Assembly: GCA_045121595.1 (NCBI GenBank)
Contig: JBGVGI010000090.1
Span: forward strand, 62,001 to 126,000
DNA from: Fumia sp045121595
Lineage (GTDB): Bacteria; Bacillota; Clostridia; Oscillospirales; Ruminococcaceae
DNA: 64,000 nucleotides
Direction of reading: 5' to 3'
Each line of letters opens with the position of its first letter. Within the stretch, counting starts at the first letter, position 1. A program made the translations under genes and the position numbers. Shown here in pieces: positions 29,741 through 39,589 of this stretch. Under the pieces are notes generated by a model. The model was not told where the DNA came from and made no database searches. It was given only the letters and a program-made list of their open reading frames with translations.

Positions 29741-32479
29741 TTATGCGATAGTATCAAGAATAGAAGTTAAGTTTACAATATGCCTTTCAATCTGTAAAAC
29801 GTCCATATTGTTGAGAACGGTATCCCCTGCTGTAATTCCTGTTATGTTTGCAAGATCGATTCTGTAATCAGTATTCACCGGTGAATCAAACACTGAGCTT
29901 AAATTAACTATATAACGTGTCATCTGCAAAACGTCAATGTTGTTTACTGTACCATCACCGTTAACATCACCATAAAGCCAGATTTCAAGGTCTTTTGTAA
30001 TATCATCATCTACTGCAACATCATATACACGCGCACAATGTTTTGATTTGAAAGCTCTCACTTTATAAACATCTTCCGTGACGTCTTCAAAAGTGAATGT
30101 GTTATTACCATCGGTAAGAATTTTAGTTGCGATAACCTCATCCGAATCAATAAGTTCAATAGTTATATCATCTGTACTGTTTCCAAAACTTCTGACTGTT
30201 CCTGACAATGTAAAATCAGGTTTATCCATAAGTTCAATTGTCTTGATAAGACTTCCAGTATCTGGGGTAATATCTTCAGGTGCATAGGTTTCATCGTCAA
30301 ACTTTCCTGTTACGTTATAGTCTAAAACTCTGAAGGATTTAGTACCTAAAGTAGCGGTATCACGCACTTTGAATGTTACTTCGAGCAGTACTGTTCCTGC
30401 GGGAATTTCTGTATTTGCATCATACGTCGGGTCTGTCCATGTGATACCGATATTTCCTTTATTGTTACTGCCTTCAAGGCTTGGTTGCAAGCTTGAATAA
30501 GGTGCTTCAGCTATTTCAACAATTTCAAAAGTTTTGTTATCAAATTCGATTTTAAAACCAAGGCTCGAAGCCACAACTGTTTCAGGCTGAGTAAATGTCA
30601 TTTTAAGAAGCTTACTCTTTAAGGCATATTTTCTATTAAAGGTTAAAGCAGTATTTTCAGTTTCGGAAGGAACGATTAAATTAAAGTTTTTTATAGCGAT
30701 TTTCAGGTTGCGGATAACTTCATCAACTTCAGAGATTGTAGCTCTCTTATAGTCTGTTCTGTCAACCAATGCATATACTTCGTCAGCATCAGCTGTAGCT
30801 TCTCTCAAAGCTGCTGCAACTTCTCCTGCTTGAGTTGTGATGTTGGCATAAAGGCTGTCACCGGTTATAATAAGTTCGCGAAGTTCCTCTTTCATATTTG
30901 CAGGAACTGCTTTGGCAGTTGCTCTAATGTCGTAATAAGAACCGTTACCTTCGCTTGCAGCCAATTTGTTTGTTACTCTTATAACTTCTGCTTCATAGGG
31001 GTTGGATTTAGCTAATACTTCTTCAGCTTTAGCGATATCGTCCTGGAATTTTTCCCATTTACGTGTTGTTGTGTTGAAGTCGGATTCAACCAGATCATCA
31101 CAGAGTTTAACAGCTTCTTCAAGCTTTACAATAAGCCATTTAGGAATCTCTTTATCATAGGTTGCCAACAAAGCTTCTAGAGTAATGTTAAGATTTTGTA
31201 ATGCGTTATCAAGTTCTGACTGTTTAACGGATGTGGCATTAGATCTTGCGGATTTCCAGAGCCTATATGCTACGGTATATGCAGCATAACGACCATCTAC
31301 CAAACCAGAAGCGTTACCAGCAAAGTTTTTCCATTCCTGGGAAGCAGTGTATCGTTCCATAAAGTCTTTCGCAAGGTAAACGTATACGCTGTCGTTGTCA
31401 CCTAAATAAACATCAGATCTGATGTCGGAAGCTTTACCTTCGCCAACGAACAAAGAAGCCAAAGCGTCCTGCAAGTCTGTGTAGTCTACTGCTTTACCTC
31501 TTACAGCGATAGCTCTGTCGAGAGCATCGATAGCATTCTGCCAATCATATACGGAGTTAGCTTCAGCAGCGATTTCTTCTGCTTCTTCCAAGTATTCCTG
31601 AACTTCTCTCCAGCCAGCAGCTGTGAAGTTTTCTTCTACGTAGCTTGTAACTTTGTCAAGTTTGTCGTAGTAAGTGCCCATGATGTAAGTCTGGTCAGCG
31701 TAAGAAATAGAAGATGTAACTCTTTCATATTCAGAGTTCAGGTACACAAGTTCAGAAGTTGTGAATGTAGCTTTGTCGTAGTTGTATACGTGATTGAACA
31801 AAGCATCAGCGTTGTAATCGTAAACATCTTCTGTATCGTAGATACCGGATTTGAGGCTACCGCTAGCGTCTACTTTATCCTGGATAGCTCTCATGTTAGC
31901 TCGGGCTTGTGTCATAGCATCATAACGAACTGCAGTATCCTGTGTGCTGTAACTTGTTGTATAAGCATCAGACCAAGCTTTAGCAAATTCGTCGATATCG
32001 TCACCGTCGAAAGAACCTATGTCTTTTCTAGGTGTGCTCAGGATTTTGGAAACAAGATCAGCAAATATATTCATTCTTGACTGTAAAGCACTTTCGCCTA
32101 TTGCAGAACTATCTTTGAGATAGTCGTACATATAGATGTAACCATATTTGTCTGTCATTAAGCCGGGGTTCATTGCAACATATGCGTTGTAATCGTAGGG
32201 AGCGCCATCGGGTTCACCGATTACGATGTGTTCTACGAATGCATAGAAGTCTACACCACCAGTGATTTCAACTACGTTTGTGTTAACATAGGGAGCAGCG
32301 ATATCGCCTGTGAAATAATCCTGTGTTACAGTGATTTTACCATCGCTAAATTCAACTTCAGCGGGTGTGTACTTACCTGTAAATGCTACTTCGTCATCAA
32401 AGTTGATTGCGGACACAGAACCAGCAAACATAGAAACAGCGGTTGTAAGTGCCAATAGTAATGCTAAAAATTTTTTCAT
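29741..32479 (-). CDS. Secreted helical-repeat protein with cohesin-like domain and C-terminal dockerin
   Basis: A 912-residue secreted protein. A signal peptide (1-24, ending SVSA) is followed by an unrecognised N-terminal region. An alpha-helical part (about 190-600) resembles FIVAR-type repeats (WREVQEYLEEAEEIAAEA, WQNAIDALDRAIAVRG, VKQSELDNALQNLNITLEAL). A cohesin-like beta domain follows (about 608-750; GFKIEFDNKTFEIVEIAEAP, AGTVLLEVTFKVRDTATLG), then a carboxypeptidase-regulatory-like domain (about 755-833) and a type I dockerin (834-912; GDVNGDGTVNNIDVLQMTRY, second repeat degenerate). GGAGG lies before the ATG. It has its own promoter and terminator. Having both a cohesin-like and a dockerin module suggests an adaptor or scaffold for the neighbouring dockerin proteins. 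Confidence 0.75.
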   Translation of the reverse strand: MKKFLALLLALTTAVSMFAGSVSAINFDDEVAFTGKYTPAEVEFSDGKITVTQDYFTGDIAAPYVNTNVVEITGGVDFYAFVEHIVIGEPDGAPYDYNAYVAMNPGLMTDKYGYIYMYDYLKDSSAIGESALQSRMNIFADLVSKILSTPRKDIGSFDGDDIDEFAKAWSDAYTTSYSTQDTAVRYDAMTQARANMRAIQDKVDASGSLKSGIYDTEDVYDYNADALFNHVYNYDKATFTTSELVYLNSEYERVTSSISYADQTYIMGTYYDKLDKVTSYVEENFTAAGWREVQEYLEEAEEIAAEANSVYDWQNAIDALDRAIAVRGKAVDYTDLQDALASLFVGEGKASDIRSDVYLGDNDSVYVYLAKDFMERYTASQEWKNFAGNASGLVDGRYAAYTVAYRLWKSARSNATSVKQSELDNALQNLNITLEALLATYDKEIPKWLIVKLEEAVKLCDDLVESDFNTTTRKWEKFQDDIAKAEEVLAKSNPYEAEVIRVTNKLAASEGNGSYYDIRATAKAVPANMKEELRELIITGDSLYANITTQAGEVAAALREATADADEVYALVDRTDYKRATISEVDEVIRNLKIAIKNFNLIVPSETENTALTFNRKYALKSKLLKMTFTQPETVVASSLGFKIEFDNKTFEIVEIAEAPYSSLQPSLEGSNNKGNIGITWTDPTYDANTEIPAGTVLLEVTFKVRDTATLGTKSFRVLDYNVTGKFDDETYAPEDITPDTGSLIKTIELMDKPDFTLSGTVRSFGNSTDDITIELIDSDEVIATKILTDGNNTFTFEDVTEDVYKVRAFKSKHCARVYDVAVDDDITKDLEIWLYGDVNGDGTVNNIDVLQMTRYIVNLSSVFDSPVNTDYRIDLANITGITAGDTVLNNMDVLQIERHIVNLTSILDTIA

Positions 32480-32517
32480 ACTTTTCCTCCAGTTATAAAA
32501 TTTTGATTACATATAAA

Positions 32518-32546
32518 ATTTTACTACTTAAAAGCAAAAAAGTCAA
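32518..32546 (-). promoter_or_regulatory. Promoter of the cohesin/dockerin protein gene
   Basis: On the minus strand: TTGACT (32546-32541), 17-bp spacer, TAAAAT (32523-32518). It lies downstream of the upstream gene's terminator, so the gene is a separate unit. Confidence 0.7.
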
Positions 32547-32579
32547 ACGAATAGATATATTTTTATTTTTTAACCAAAT

Positions 32580-32605
32580 AAAAGGCTCCCGATTGGAAGC
32601 CTTTT
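32580..32605 (-). terminator. Terminator after the minus-strand DUF4855 gene
   Basis: AAAAGGCT (32580-32587) and AGCCTTTT (32598-32605), with T residues following on the minus strand. Confidence 0.8.
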
Positions 32606-32608
32606 TTA

Positions 32609-35005
32609 TTATACTCTGTCGAAGACGGATGCTAGGTTTGCGGTTTTGCGGTTTATCTGCAAAACGTCCATATTGTTGATACTACCGTCTTTTGTTACGT
32701 CGGCTGCTTTGAGGCGCTCTTCCCTGCCCTCTGCGAGGTCAAAGACAGAAGAAAGATTAGCGGTTTTGCGGTTTATCTGCAAAACGTCAGCATTGTTTAC
32801 AGTACCATCGTTTGTAACGTCACCCAAAAGCCAGGATGAGACAATATTAACATCGGATTTTACTGCGTTTTGTTCGCTGTAAGCCATAATCTCTTTAAGG
32901 AATAAGAAGCCGCCTTTTCTTTCAAACTCAAACTTCAAAGCGGAGGCTTTTATATCGGTATCAAATCTGAAAACAGACCTTAAAGCATCGGGATAAGCAC
33001 CGTCGTAGATGGTTTTCCATTCACCATTCGACAAGGCTGAAATTTTTACTTTTTTGGGTAAATTAACCCCTGCGTTAGCGTCTTTGAAGGCTACGATATG
33101 GATTTCTCTCAACGATACGGGAGAATCCGACAAATCAAACTCGATTGTGGCGTCCTGTCCTTCGAGTCCGAAGAATTCGTTGCCGTAGAAGTTGCCTTCG
33201 ACGAGTCCGTCGGTGAGATAAACACAATTTGTGTCATCTGAACGACTTGTGTACCATTTTGTGCCATTATGGGTATAAGTTCTGCCGTAAAGGAGATTTT
33301 CGTTTAACCCCGTGATATATTCGCGCGGAGTGTAATTTCCTTTTATAACTTCGTAAATATTATCGTAAAGCATACGGATTTCGGGGGCTTTACTGTAAGC
33401 TACACCGTAAATTCCGCCACCTCCTTCGTACCAGTTTCTGTAATACCCAGGGCCCTGATAACCCATATTTGCGGCGGTGTTAAGATAGTCTAAAAATCTG
33501 TTATAAGCGTCTTTGTCGGTATCAAGACGCAAGTCAAATTCCATCTCAACGCCCATATTGGCATAGGCGCCGAGTTTAGCGACAGTTTCGATTATTTTAG
33601 TGCCACCTGCACCTAAGGTATTTCCGTAAGAGTCACTAAAAAAGTGGTTAGGCTGCAAGGCTATTGCAGAAAAATCAAGTCTTTCATTAGAAAGGTAGCC
33701 TGCAGAATGAAAATACGGAATCCAGTATGATTTCATACCTTTGTTATTTATATACTCGTTTGCATAAATGATTCTTTCTGCTTCGTTTGGATACTCGTTA
33801 ATCCAGTAAAGTCCGGGAAAATCAAGATAGTTATAAAGCCCTTCTTCTCTGCCACCGACGATGCGGTTAAAAACTTCATCAACATACCAGTCAACGGCAA
33901 ATTTCCAGTCATCTTCTTTGGATAAATCGAGATTTCTTCCGTTAAGTTCACCGAAATTCACTGCGGATTTTGGCGGGAACGGCATCATAAGAACAACCTT
34001 TGCTCTGTAACTTTGTTTATCAAGCTCAAGAGAAATCTCACTTGCCAACTCGTTTAAGATATTAAGATATGAGTTTTCGCCCTCAAACATATAATCAAGA
34101 TACCATTTCCAGTCGTCTGCGGTAACTAAAGAGTTCTCGACGTCGTAAACTCTGCCGTTAGGCCCTGAGTTTGCAACAAAGCAGACTGTATCAAACAGAG
34201 TATCCTTTATATTTCCGTCCTTATCAACGTATGCAAGGTATGGTTTTAAATCCTCTTTTATCCAGTGCTTTTTGGGGTTAAAGTTTATAAGCACCATATC
34301 GGTAACCCAACCCGTAGGCTCTCCTCCGCCACCCTTTATAGTGCCGTTTTCAAGCTTTCTTAAATTCCATGGGTCATACCCGTACTCGGGATCTTCGTAG
34401 CCCATAACTGTTATCTCGTCAAAAAGATGCATATCGGAACGGGTTACGAAATCGTAACGGATGTAACGTGCCTTTACAGGTTTATTTTTGTAGCTTTCGG
34501 TGGTATTGCTTTCAACGTCGGGAACGTTCCAACCGAACTTATAAACTCCGTCGGGGATATGATCGAAAATCAAATCGGTACTGCAGAGTTTCTCCCAGTA
34601 AATATTGTCAAGTGAGGCGTAGACCTTTACTGAAGTCGGAAAACCGACTCTTAAATCATAGTTACGAACGAAGTTTGCAGAAACTTCCGTAACGGCGCAT
34701 TCTTTCTGTAAGTCAATAACAGTTGTATAGAGTGGCCATTCATCGTAGACCATACCGCTTTCGGTTTCGCGGTGTGAAACACCTACCCAGGCAGAGTCTG
34801 CAAGATAGCTTTTTGTACCGAAAATGCCGTCTGTAAGCTCTTTTTTATTTGTATCGGGAAACGATTTATTCACAACGCCAACTGTGGTATAAGGCTTACC
34901 GACTGATAGATTTACAATTTCCTCTGCACTAAAAACAGAAGCATTAACAAGAAAAATCAAAGTTAAAACTAAGGTCAGAAAAATATATCTCAAAAATGGT
35001 TTCAT
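32609..35005 (-). CDS. Secreted discoidin-like/DUF4855/dockerin protein (class 1 dockerin)
   Basis: A 798-residue secreted protein. Signal peptide 1-27 (ends VFSA). A discoidin (F5/8 type C)-like domain spans about 28-210 (NLSVGKPYT, ELTDGIFG, VKARYIRYDF). I recognise the DUF4855 core at about 230-560 (FGELNGRNLDL, GLYWINEYPNEAE, IALQPNHFF, GVEMEFD, GPGYYRNWYEGGGG). A second discoidin-like domain follows at about 568-715 (LLYGRTYTHNG), then a dockerin at about 724-798 with two full repeats of GDVTNDGTVNNADVLQINRK type. ATG at 35005 has AGGGGGT upstream. It is divergent from the three-gene cluster at 35147. Function is unknown; conserved Glu residues suggest a glycan-active enzyme. Confidence 0.8.
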   Translation of the reverse strand: MKPFLRYIFLTLVLTLIFLVNASVFSAEEIVNLSVGKPYTTVGVVNKSFPDTNKKELTDGIFGTKSYLADSAWVGVSHRETESGMVYDEWPLYTTVIDLQKECAVTEVSANFVRNYDLRVGFPTSVKVYASLDNIYWEKLCSTDLIFDHIPDGVYKFGWNVPDVESNTTESYKNKPVKARYIRYDFVTRSDMHLFDEITVMGYEDPEYGYDPWNLRKLENGTIKGGGGEPTGWVTDMVLINFNPKKHWIKEDLKPYLAYVDKDGNIKDTLFDTVCFVANSGPNGRVYDVENSLVTADDWKWYLDYMFEGENSYLNILNELASEISLELDKQSYRAKVVLMMPFPPKSAVNFGELNGRNLDLSKEDDWKFAVDWYVDEVFNRIVGGREEGLYNYLDFPGLYWINEYPNEAERIIYANEYINNKGMKSYWIPYFHSAGYLSNERLDFSAIALQPNHFFSDSYGNTLGAGGTKIIETVAKLGAYANMGVEMEFDLRLDTDKDAYNRFLDYLNTAANMGYQGPGYYRNWYEGGGGIYGVAYSKAPEIRMLYDNIYEVIKGNYTPREYITGLNENLLYGRTYTHNGTKWYTSRSDDTNCVYLTDGLVEGNFYGNEFFGLEGQDATIEFDLSDSPVSLREIHIVAFKDANAGVNLPKKVKISALSNGEWKTIYDGAYPDALRSVFRFDTDIKASALKFEFERKGGFLFLKEIMAYSEQNAVKSDVNIVSSWLLGDVTNDGTVNNADVLQINRKTANLSSVFDLAEGREERLKAADVTKDGSINNMDVLQINRKTANLASVFDRV

Positions 35006-35028
35006 AATATTACCCCCTGTCAAAAAAT

Positions 35029-35056
35029 ATTATAGCATAAAATGTAAAAAAAGCAA
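35029..35056 (-). promoter_or_regulatory. Promoter of the minus-strand DUF4855 gene
   Basis: On the minus strand: TTGCTT (35056-35051), 16-bp spacer, perfect TATAAT (35034-35029). Confidence 0.6.
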
Positions 35057-35065
35057 ATATTTTAC

Positions 35066-35094
35066 TTGATTTTAAATTAGTTTTTTGATATAAT
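35066..35094 (+). promoter_or_regulatory. Promoter of the three-gene DUF4855 operon
   Basis: TTGATT (35066-35071), 17-bp spacer, perfect TATAAT (35089-35094), back to back with the divergent promoter and only 9 bp from its -35. Shared regulation of all four DUF4855 genes is likely. Confidence 0.72.
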
Positions 35095-35146
35095 TTAATC
35101 TGTATAGCTATGTGCTTTTTAAATTGAAGGAATGAGGTAGAAAAGT

Positions 35147-38100
35147 ATGAAAAAAATCGTATCATTGTTGACAACTTTCTCGATGGTAATCGGGCTTGTT
35201 CTGGCATTTCCCTCCCCCGTTATGGCTGAGGAAATCGTAAACCTTTCAGTAGGTAAGCCATACACCTGCGAAAGGTATGAAAACCCGAGCTATCCCGATA
35301 CTGACGGCGTTGAGCTTACTGATGGTGTTACAGCGTCAATTGCAAGTTTTGGTGATAAAGCCTGGACGGGTACAACACAGTCAGGTATTGAGTCAGGAAA
35401 AGCTTACGACAAGTGGCCGCTTTATACAACTGTAATTGACCTGCAGAAAGTGTGCAGTGTAACAGAAGTTTCTGCAAACTTTTTAAAACATCTCGGAAGC
35501 GGTGTCGTACTCCCCAGAGGTATCAGAATTTACGCTTCTGTTGATAACATCAACTGGATGCAACTCGGATATTTAAATAACCTTCCTGATGCAACCGCAA
35601 CGGGTATCTATACTTTCGGTTGGCGTTATGAAAACGATGGCAGTTATCCTGTGGTTATTGATACTGTTGACAACAAAAACGCTCCCGTAAAGGCACGTTA
35701 CATTCGTTACGATTTTGAAAAATACGGCCCTCATAACTTTATTGACGAGATTACCGTTATGGGTTACGAAGGTGAAGTTGACGGCGCAACTGAGCCCACA
35801 GACACATCAAAGCTTGAAAACGGTGACATCCTTGCTGTTTCCGAAGAAACAACGGGTGGCATTCAGGATATGATGCTTATCTATAATCAGTCCACCGTTG
35901 AATGGTCCGCTGAAGACTTCAAGCCCTACGTTACTTATGTTGACAGAAATGGTGAGTCTGTCGATACACTTTTTGATTCCTTCCTCTTCCTTGCACTTTC
36001 AAGCCTCAACGGAAGAATTATGGACAACGATAACTCCGTCGTTACGATTGACGACTGGAACTGGTACTTAAACCGCACCTTCAAAGGTGAAAATTCCGAC
36101 GTAAACAACTTAAACAAAGCACTTATTAAAGCTTCCGAAGATCTGGGATACAAAGTTGAGGCAAACTACGTCGTAATGATTCCCTACCCTGCAGCAAAAG
36201 CTGTGAATTTCGGCGAACTCAACGGCAGAAACCTCGATTTGTCAAACGATGACGACGCAAAATATCTTATTGACTGGTATATAAACGAGGTACTTAACTA
36301 CGTTGAGGAAGGTTACTCACACCTTAACTTCAAGGGATTTTACTGGGTACACGAATCGGCATCAAGAATTCCTCTTATTCAGTATTTTAACGAAGCCGTT
36401 GACAAAACAGGCTACAAATCCTACTGGATTCCCTTCTATAACGCTACGGGTTATCTCTGGCCTGAAGAACTCGGGTTTGATGCTTTTGCCCTTCAGCCTA
36501 ACCACTTCTTCTCTGAAACCTCCGACGACACCTTCGGCGGTGGCGGTACAAAGATAATCGAAAGCACTGCACGTCTTGCCGCACGTGGTAACTTCGGCGT
36601 TGAAATTGAATTTGACCATAACCTTTATAAGACTGTTGACGCCTATAACAGAGGTCTTGACTATTTGAATGCAGCTGTAAAGATGGGTTATCAGGGTGAA
36701 GGATACTTCAGAAACTGGTATGAAGGTGGCGGAGCACTCAAAGGCTTTGCTTACTCGGGTGTTCCTCAGGTGAGAAACTTCTACGATAACGTTTATGAAG
36801 TTATAAAAGGCACTTATAAAGAAAGAAAATACATAACTTCCTTCAGTGACTACGTTCAAAACAGCTTACTTTCAGGTAAAACGTATACTCATAACGGCGT
36901 AAACTGGTATGCAGAGCGTACTACCGATACAAACTCCACCTTCCTTACAGACGGCGAAATCGGTGGTACTTACGGCACTTCCAACTACTATGGCGTTCAG
37001 GCTCACGAAAGCCCCGTTATTGAATTTGACTTAAAAGATAATCCTATCCGTCTTGAAGAAATTCACGTAAACTTTATTCAGGCAGGTGTTGCGGGTATCG
37101 CCTACCCCGCTATCCGTATCTGGTACAAACCTACCGAATACTCCGAATGGAAACAGCTCTGTGCAGAAAACGTTACCAAACAGGACTTCGTTTTAAGAAT
37201 TACCGACACTATTTCTGCTTACGGATTAAAATTTGAATTCCCCTCAAGAAGCTCCTTTGTGTTCATCAAGGAAATTATGGCGTTTGACTATATAACGGGC
37301 GTTACTCCCGACGTTGAGGGTACACCCGCTATGGATGCCGTAGTTTCCGTCGGCAAACCCTACACACAAAAGGGTTACTATATGCCAAACTACCCCGATA
37401 CAAATAATAAAGAGCTTACAGACGGCGTTTACGGTGAGCTTACTCCCGTTGACGATGCATGGACAGGTGGCAGAAAAAAATACACAAACACAGGTAAAGC
37501 CTACGATGCATGGCCTATTTATTCCGTTGAAATCGACCTTCAGAGCGTTTACTCGGTATCACAGATTTACGGAAGATTCCTTTACGATTCAAGAACTGAA
37601 TTCCAGATTTCCCTCCCCTTAGGTATAAGACTTTATGCTTCCGAGGACGGCGAAAACTGGCAGAAAATCGCATATATTGACCGTATCGGTAACGCACCCG
37701 TAAGAACTAACTCTTACGTTTACGGATGGCATACTGAAGACTTGCACGGCGTCATGACTCCTCTTACCGACGCTGCAAAAATCAAAGCAAGATATATCCG
37801 TCTTGATGCCGACCCCAACAACGGCCCCTTCCTTATGGACGAAATTACCGTTATCGGAAGTAAAGTTATCTCCTCTGATACTATGACCCTCACAAACACT
37901 TCAAAGCTTGAAAAAGAAGGTCCTAAAAAGGTTTCCGAGGATACAGGCTTTATAAGAGATATGGCGCTTTGCTATCAGCATACGGGTGCTTGGACAAGAG
38001 AACGCTTCAAACCCCTTGTTACCTACGTTGACAATAACGGAAACTCTGTTGACACGATGTTTGACGCGATGCTTTTCCTTTCACAGAACAACAACGGCAG

Positions 38101-39589
38101 ACGTGTATACGATGCTAATACCGAAGAACTTAAGGTGTCTGACTGGATTGACTATATCGACAGAATTTTCGGTGAGGGCGGTGACGTTCCCGAGCTTAAC
38201 GAAGCGGCAAAACAGGCGTCACTTGATTTAAATAAACCTGATTTTAAAACAAAGCTTGTTATTATGATTCCGTACCCCGCCGAAAAGGCAACAACTTTCG
38301 GTGAGATTAACGGCAGAAGCCTTGACCTTTCGGTTACAGAGGATGCACAGTATGCTCTCAAATGGTATATGGATACCGTTATCGAAAAGATGACTACGGG
38401 CGGATATGATTATATCGACTTCAAGGGTCTTTACTGGATGGCAGAAGGTCCTGGCCGTGCCGATTTAATCGGATTCTGCAACGATTATATCAAGGAAAGA
38501 GGTTATAAATCCTACTGGATTCCCTACTTTAACTCCTACGGATACTTCTGGAACGAAACTTTAAGATTTGACGCTGTAACCTTGCAGCCCAACCATTTCT
38601 TCGGTGAAATTTCCGACGATTCCTTCGGTGGTGGCGGTACAACCATTATCGGTTCCGTTGCAAAACTCGGTGGTCTTGGCAACTTCGGTGTTGAAATGGA
38701 AATGGATTCTGCCCTTATCTCAAACGTTGACTCCTATAACAAGGGTCTTGACTATCTTAACGCCTCTGTTGAATACGGTTTCTCTGGTCCTCAGCAGTAC
38801 AGAAACTGGTACCTTGGCGGTAACCTTATTGCAGATATTTTAGCATCCGAGCTTCCCGACGCAAGAAACTTCTACGACTACATCTATCAGGTTATGATGG
38901 GTACTTATGAAGTTAAACCCTATCTTACCGAGATGAACCATAACCTCCTCTCGGGTGAAAAATACACTCATAACATCACAGATGACAGTGTATGGTATGC
39001 AGACCGCGCAAACGATACAGACTGTACCTATCTTACAGACGGTCTTGCAGGTGGCGGATACGCGGGTAATGCATTCTTTGGTATCAAGAAATCCGACGCT
39101 ACCATTACCTTTGATTTTGATAAAGTTAAATCCTTCAAAGAGCTTCATATCAACTCTTTCTACGATTATTATGCTGCGGTAAGATATCCGAGAAACGTTA
39201 AAATCTCCGTTAAACAAAACGGCGAATGGAGAGAAATTTTCTCAGGTCCCGTTACCGAAAAGCACTTTGCTATCAAGTTTGACAGACTTATAGATGCAGA
39301 AGGACTAAAATACGACTTTACAATTCAGGGTAACTTCCTTTTCTTAAAAGAGCTTATGGCATTTGATGAGGATACTTCCACCAAGGCTGATGTAAACGTT
39401 ACCCTCCCCACAATGCCCGGTGACGTAAACCACGATAACGTGATTAATGATATAGACCTTCAGCTTTTAAAACGTTACTTTGCAGGTTACGATAACGAAG
39501 TTGACCCCGTTGGTGCAGACGTAAATGGTACCGGTACAATCACACGAATCGACTTACTTTTACTCGCAAAAAAACTTGAGGTAAAATAA
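35147..39589 (+). CDS. Secreted double-module discoidin/DUF4855 protein with dockerin (class 2)
   Basis: A 1480-residue secreted protein made of two tandem copies of a discoidin1-DUF4855-discoidin2 module. Signal peptide 1-27 (ends PVMA); discoidin1 about 28-215; DUF4855 about 237-565 (FGELNGRNLDL, YWVHESAS, GVEIEFD); discoidin2 about 572-715. The second copy starts near 728: DUF4855 about 931-1255 (FGEINGRSLDL, YWMAEGPG, GVEMEMD), discoidin2 about 1262-1415. A short dockerin follows at about 1422-1480 (GDVNHDNVINDIDLQLLKRY, ADVNGTGTITRIDLLLLAKK), of a different class from the flanking proteins. First gene of a tightly packed trio; its stop overlaps the next start (TAATG). Confidence 0.8.
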   Translation: MKKIVSLLTTFSMVIGLVLAFPSPVMAEEIVNLSVGKPYTCERYENPSYPDTDGVELTDGVTASIASFGDKAWTGTTQSGIESGKAYDKWPLYTTVIDLQKVCSVTEVSANFLKHLGSGVVLPRGIRIYASVDNINWMQLGYLNNLPDATATGIYTFGWRYENDGSYPVVIDTVDNKNAPVKARYIRYDFEKYGPHNFIDEITVMGYEGEVDGATEPTDTSKLENGDILAVSEETTGGIQDMMLIYNQSTVEWSAEDFKPYVTYVDRNGESVDTLFDSFLFLALSSLNGRIMDNDNSVVTIDDWNWYLNRTFKGENSDVNNLNKALIKASEDLGYKVEANYVVMIPYPAAKAVNFGELNGRNLDLSNDDDAKYLIDWYINEVLNYVEEGYSHLNFKGFYWVHESASRIPLIQYFNEAVDKTGYKSYWIPFYNATGYLWPEELGFDAFALQPNHFFSETSDDTFGGGGTKIIESTARLAARGNFGVEIEFDHNLYKTVDAYNRGLDYLNAAVKMGYQGEGYFRNWYEGGGALKGFAYSGVPQVRNFYDNVYEVIKGTYKERKYITSFSDYVQNSLLSGKTYTHNGVNWYAERTTDTNSTFLTDGEIGGTYGTSNYYGVQAHESPVIEFDLKDNPIRLEEIHVNFIQAGVAGIAYPAIRIWYKPTEYSEWKQLCAENVTKQDFVLRITDTISAYGLKFEFPSRSSFVFIKEIMAFDYITGVTPDVEGTPAMDAVVSVGKPYTQKGYYMPNYPDTNNKELTDGVYGELTPVDDAWTGGRKKYTNTGKAYDAWPIYSVEIDLQSVYSVSQIYGRFLYDSRTEFQISLPLGIRLYASEDGENWQKIAYIDRIGNAPVRTNSYVYGWHTEDLHGVMTPLTDAAKIKARYIRLDADPNNGPFLMDEITVIGSKVISSDTMTLTNTSKLEKEGPKKVSEDTGFIRDMALCYQHTGAWTRERFKPLVTYVDNNGNSVDTMFDAMLFLSQNNNGRRVYDANTEELKVSDWIDYIDRIFGEGGDVPELNEAAKQASLDLNKPDFKTKLVIMIPYPAEKATTFGEINGRSLDLSVTEDAQYALKWYMDTVIEKMTTGGYDYIDFKGLYWMAEGPGRADLIGFCNDYIKERGYKSYWIPYFNSYGYFWNETLRFDAVTLQPNHFFGEISDDSFGGGGTTIIGSVAKLGGLGNFGVEMEMDSALISNVDSYNKGLDYLNASVEYGFSGPQQYRNWYLGGNLIADILASELPDARNFYDYIYQVMMGTYEVKPYLTEMNHNLLSGEKYTHNITDDSVWYADRANDTDCTYLTDGLAGGGYAGNAFFGIKKSDATITFDFDKVKSFKELHINSFYDYYAAVRYPRNVKISVKQNGEWREIFSGPVTEKHFAIKFDRLIDAEGLKYDFTIQGNFLFLKELMAFDEDTSTKADVNVTLPTMPGDVNHDNVINDIDLQLLKRYFAGYDNEVDPVGADVNGTGTITRIDLLLLAKKLEVK

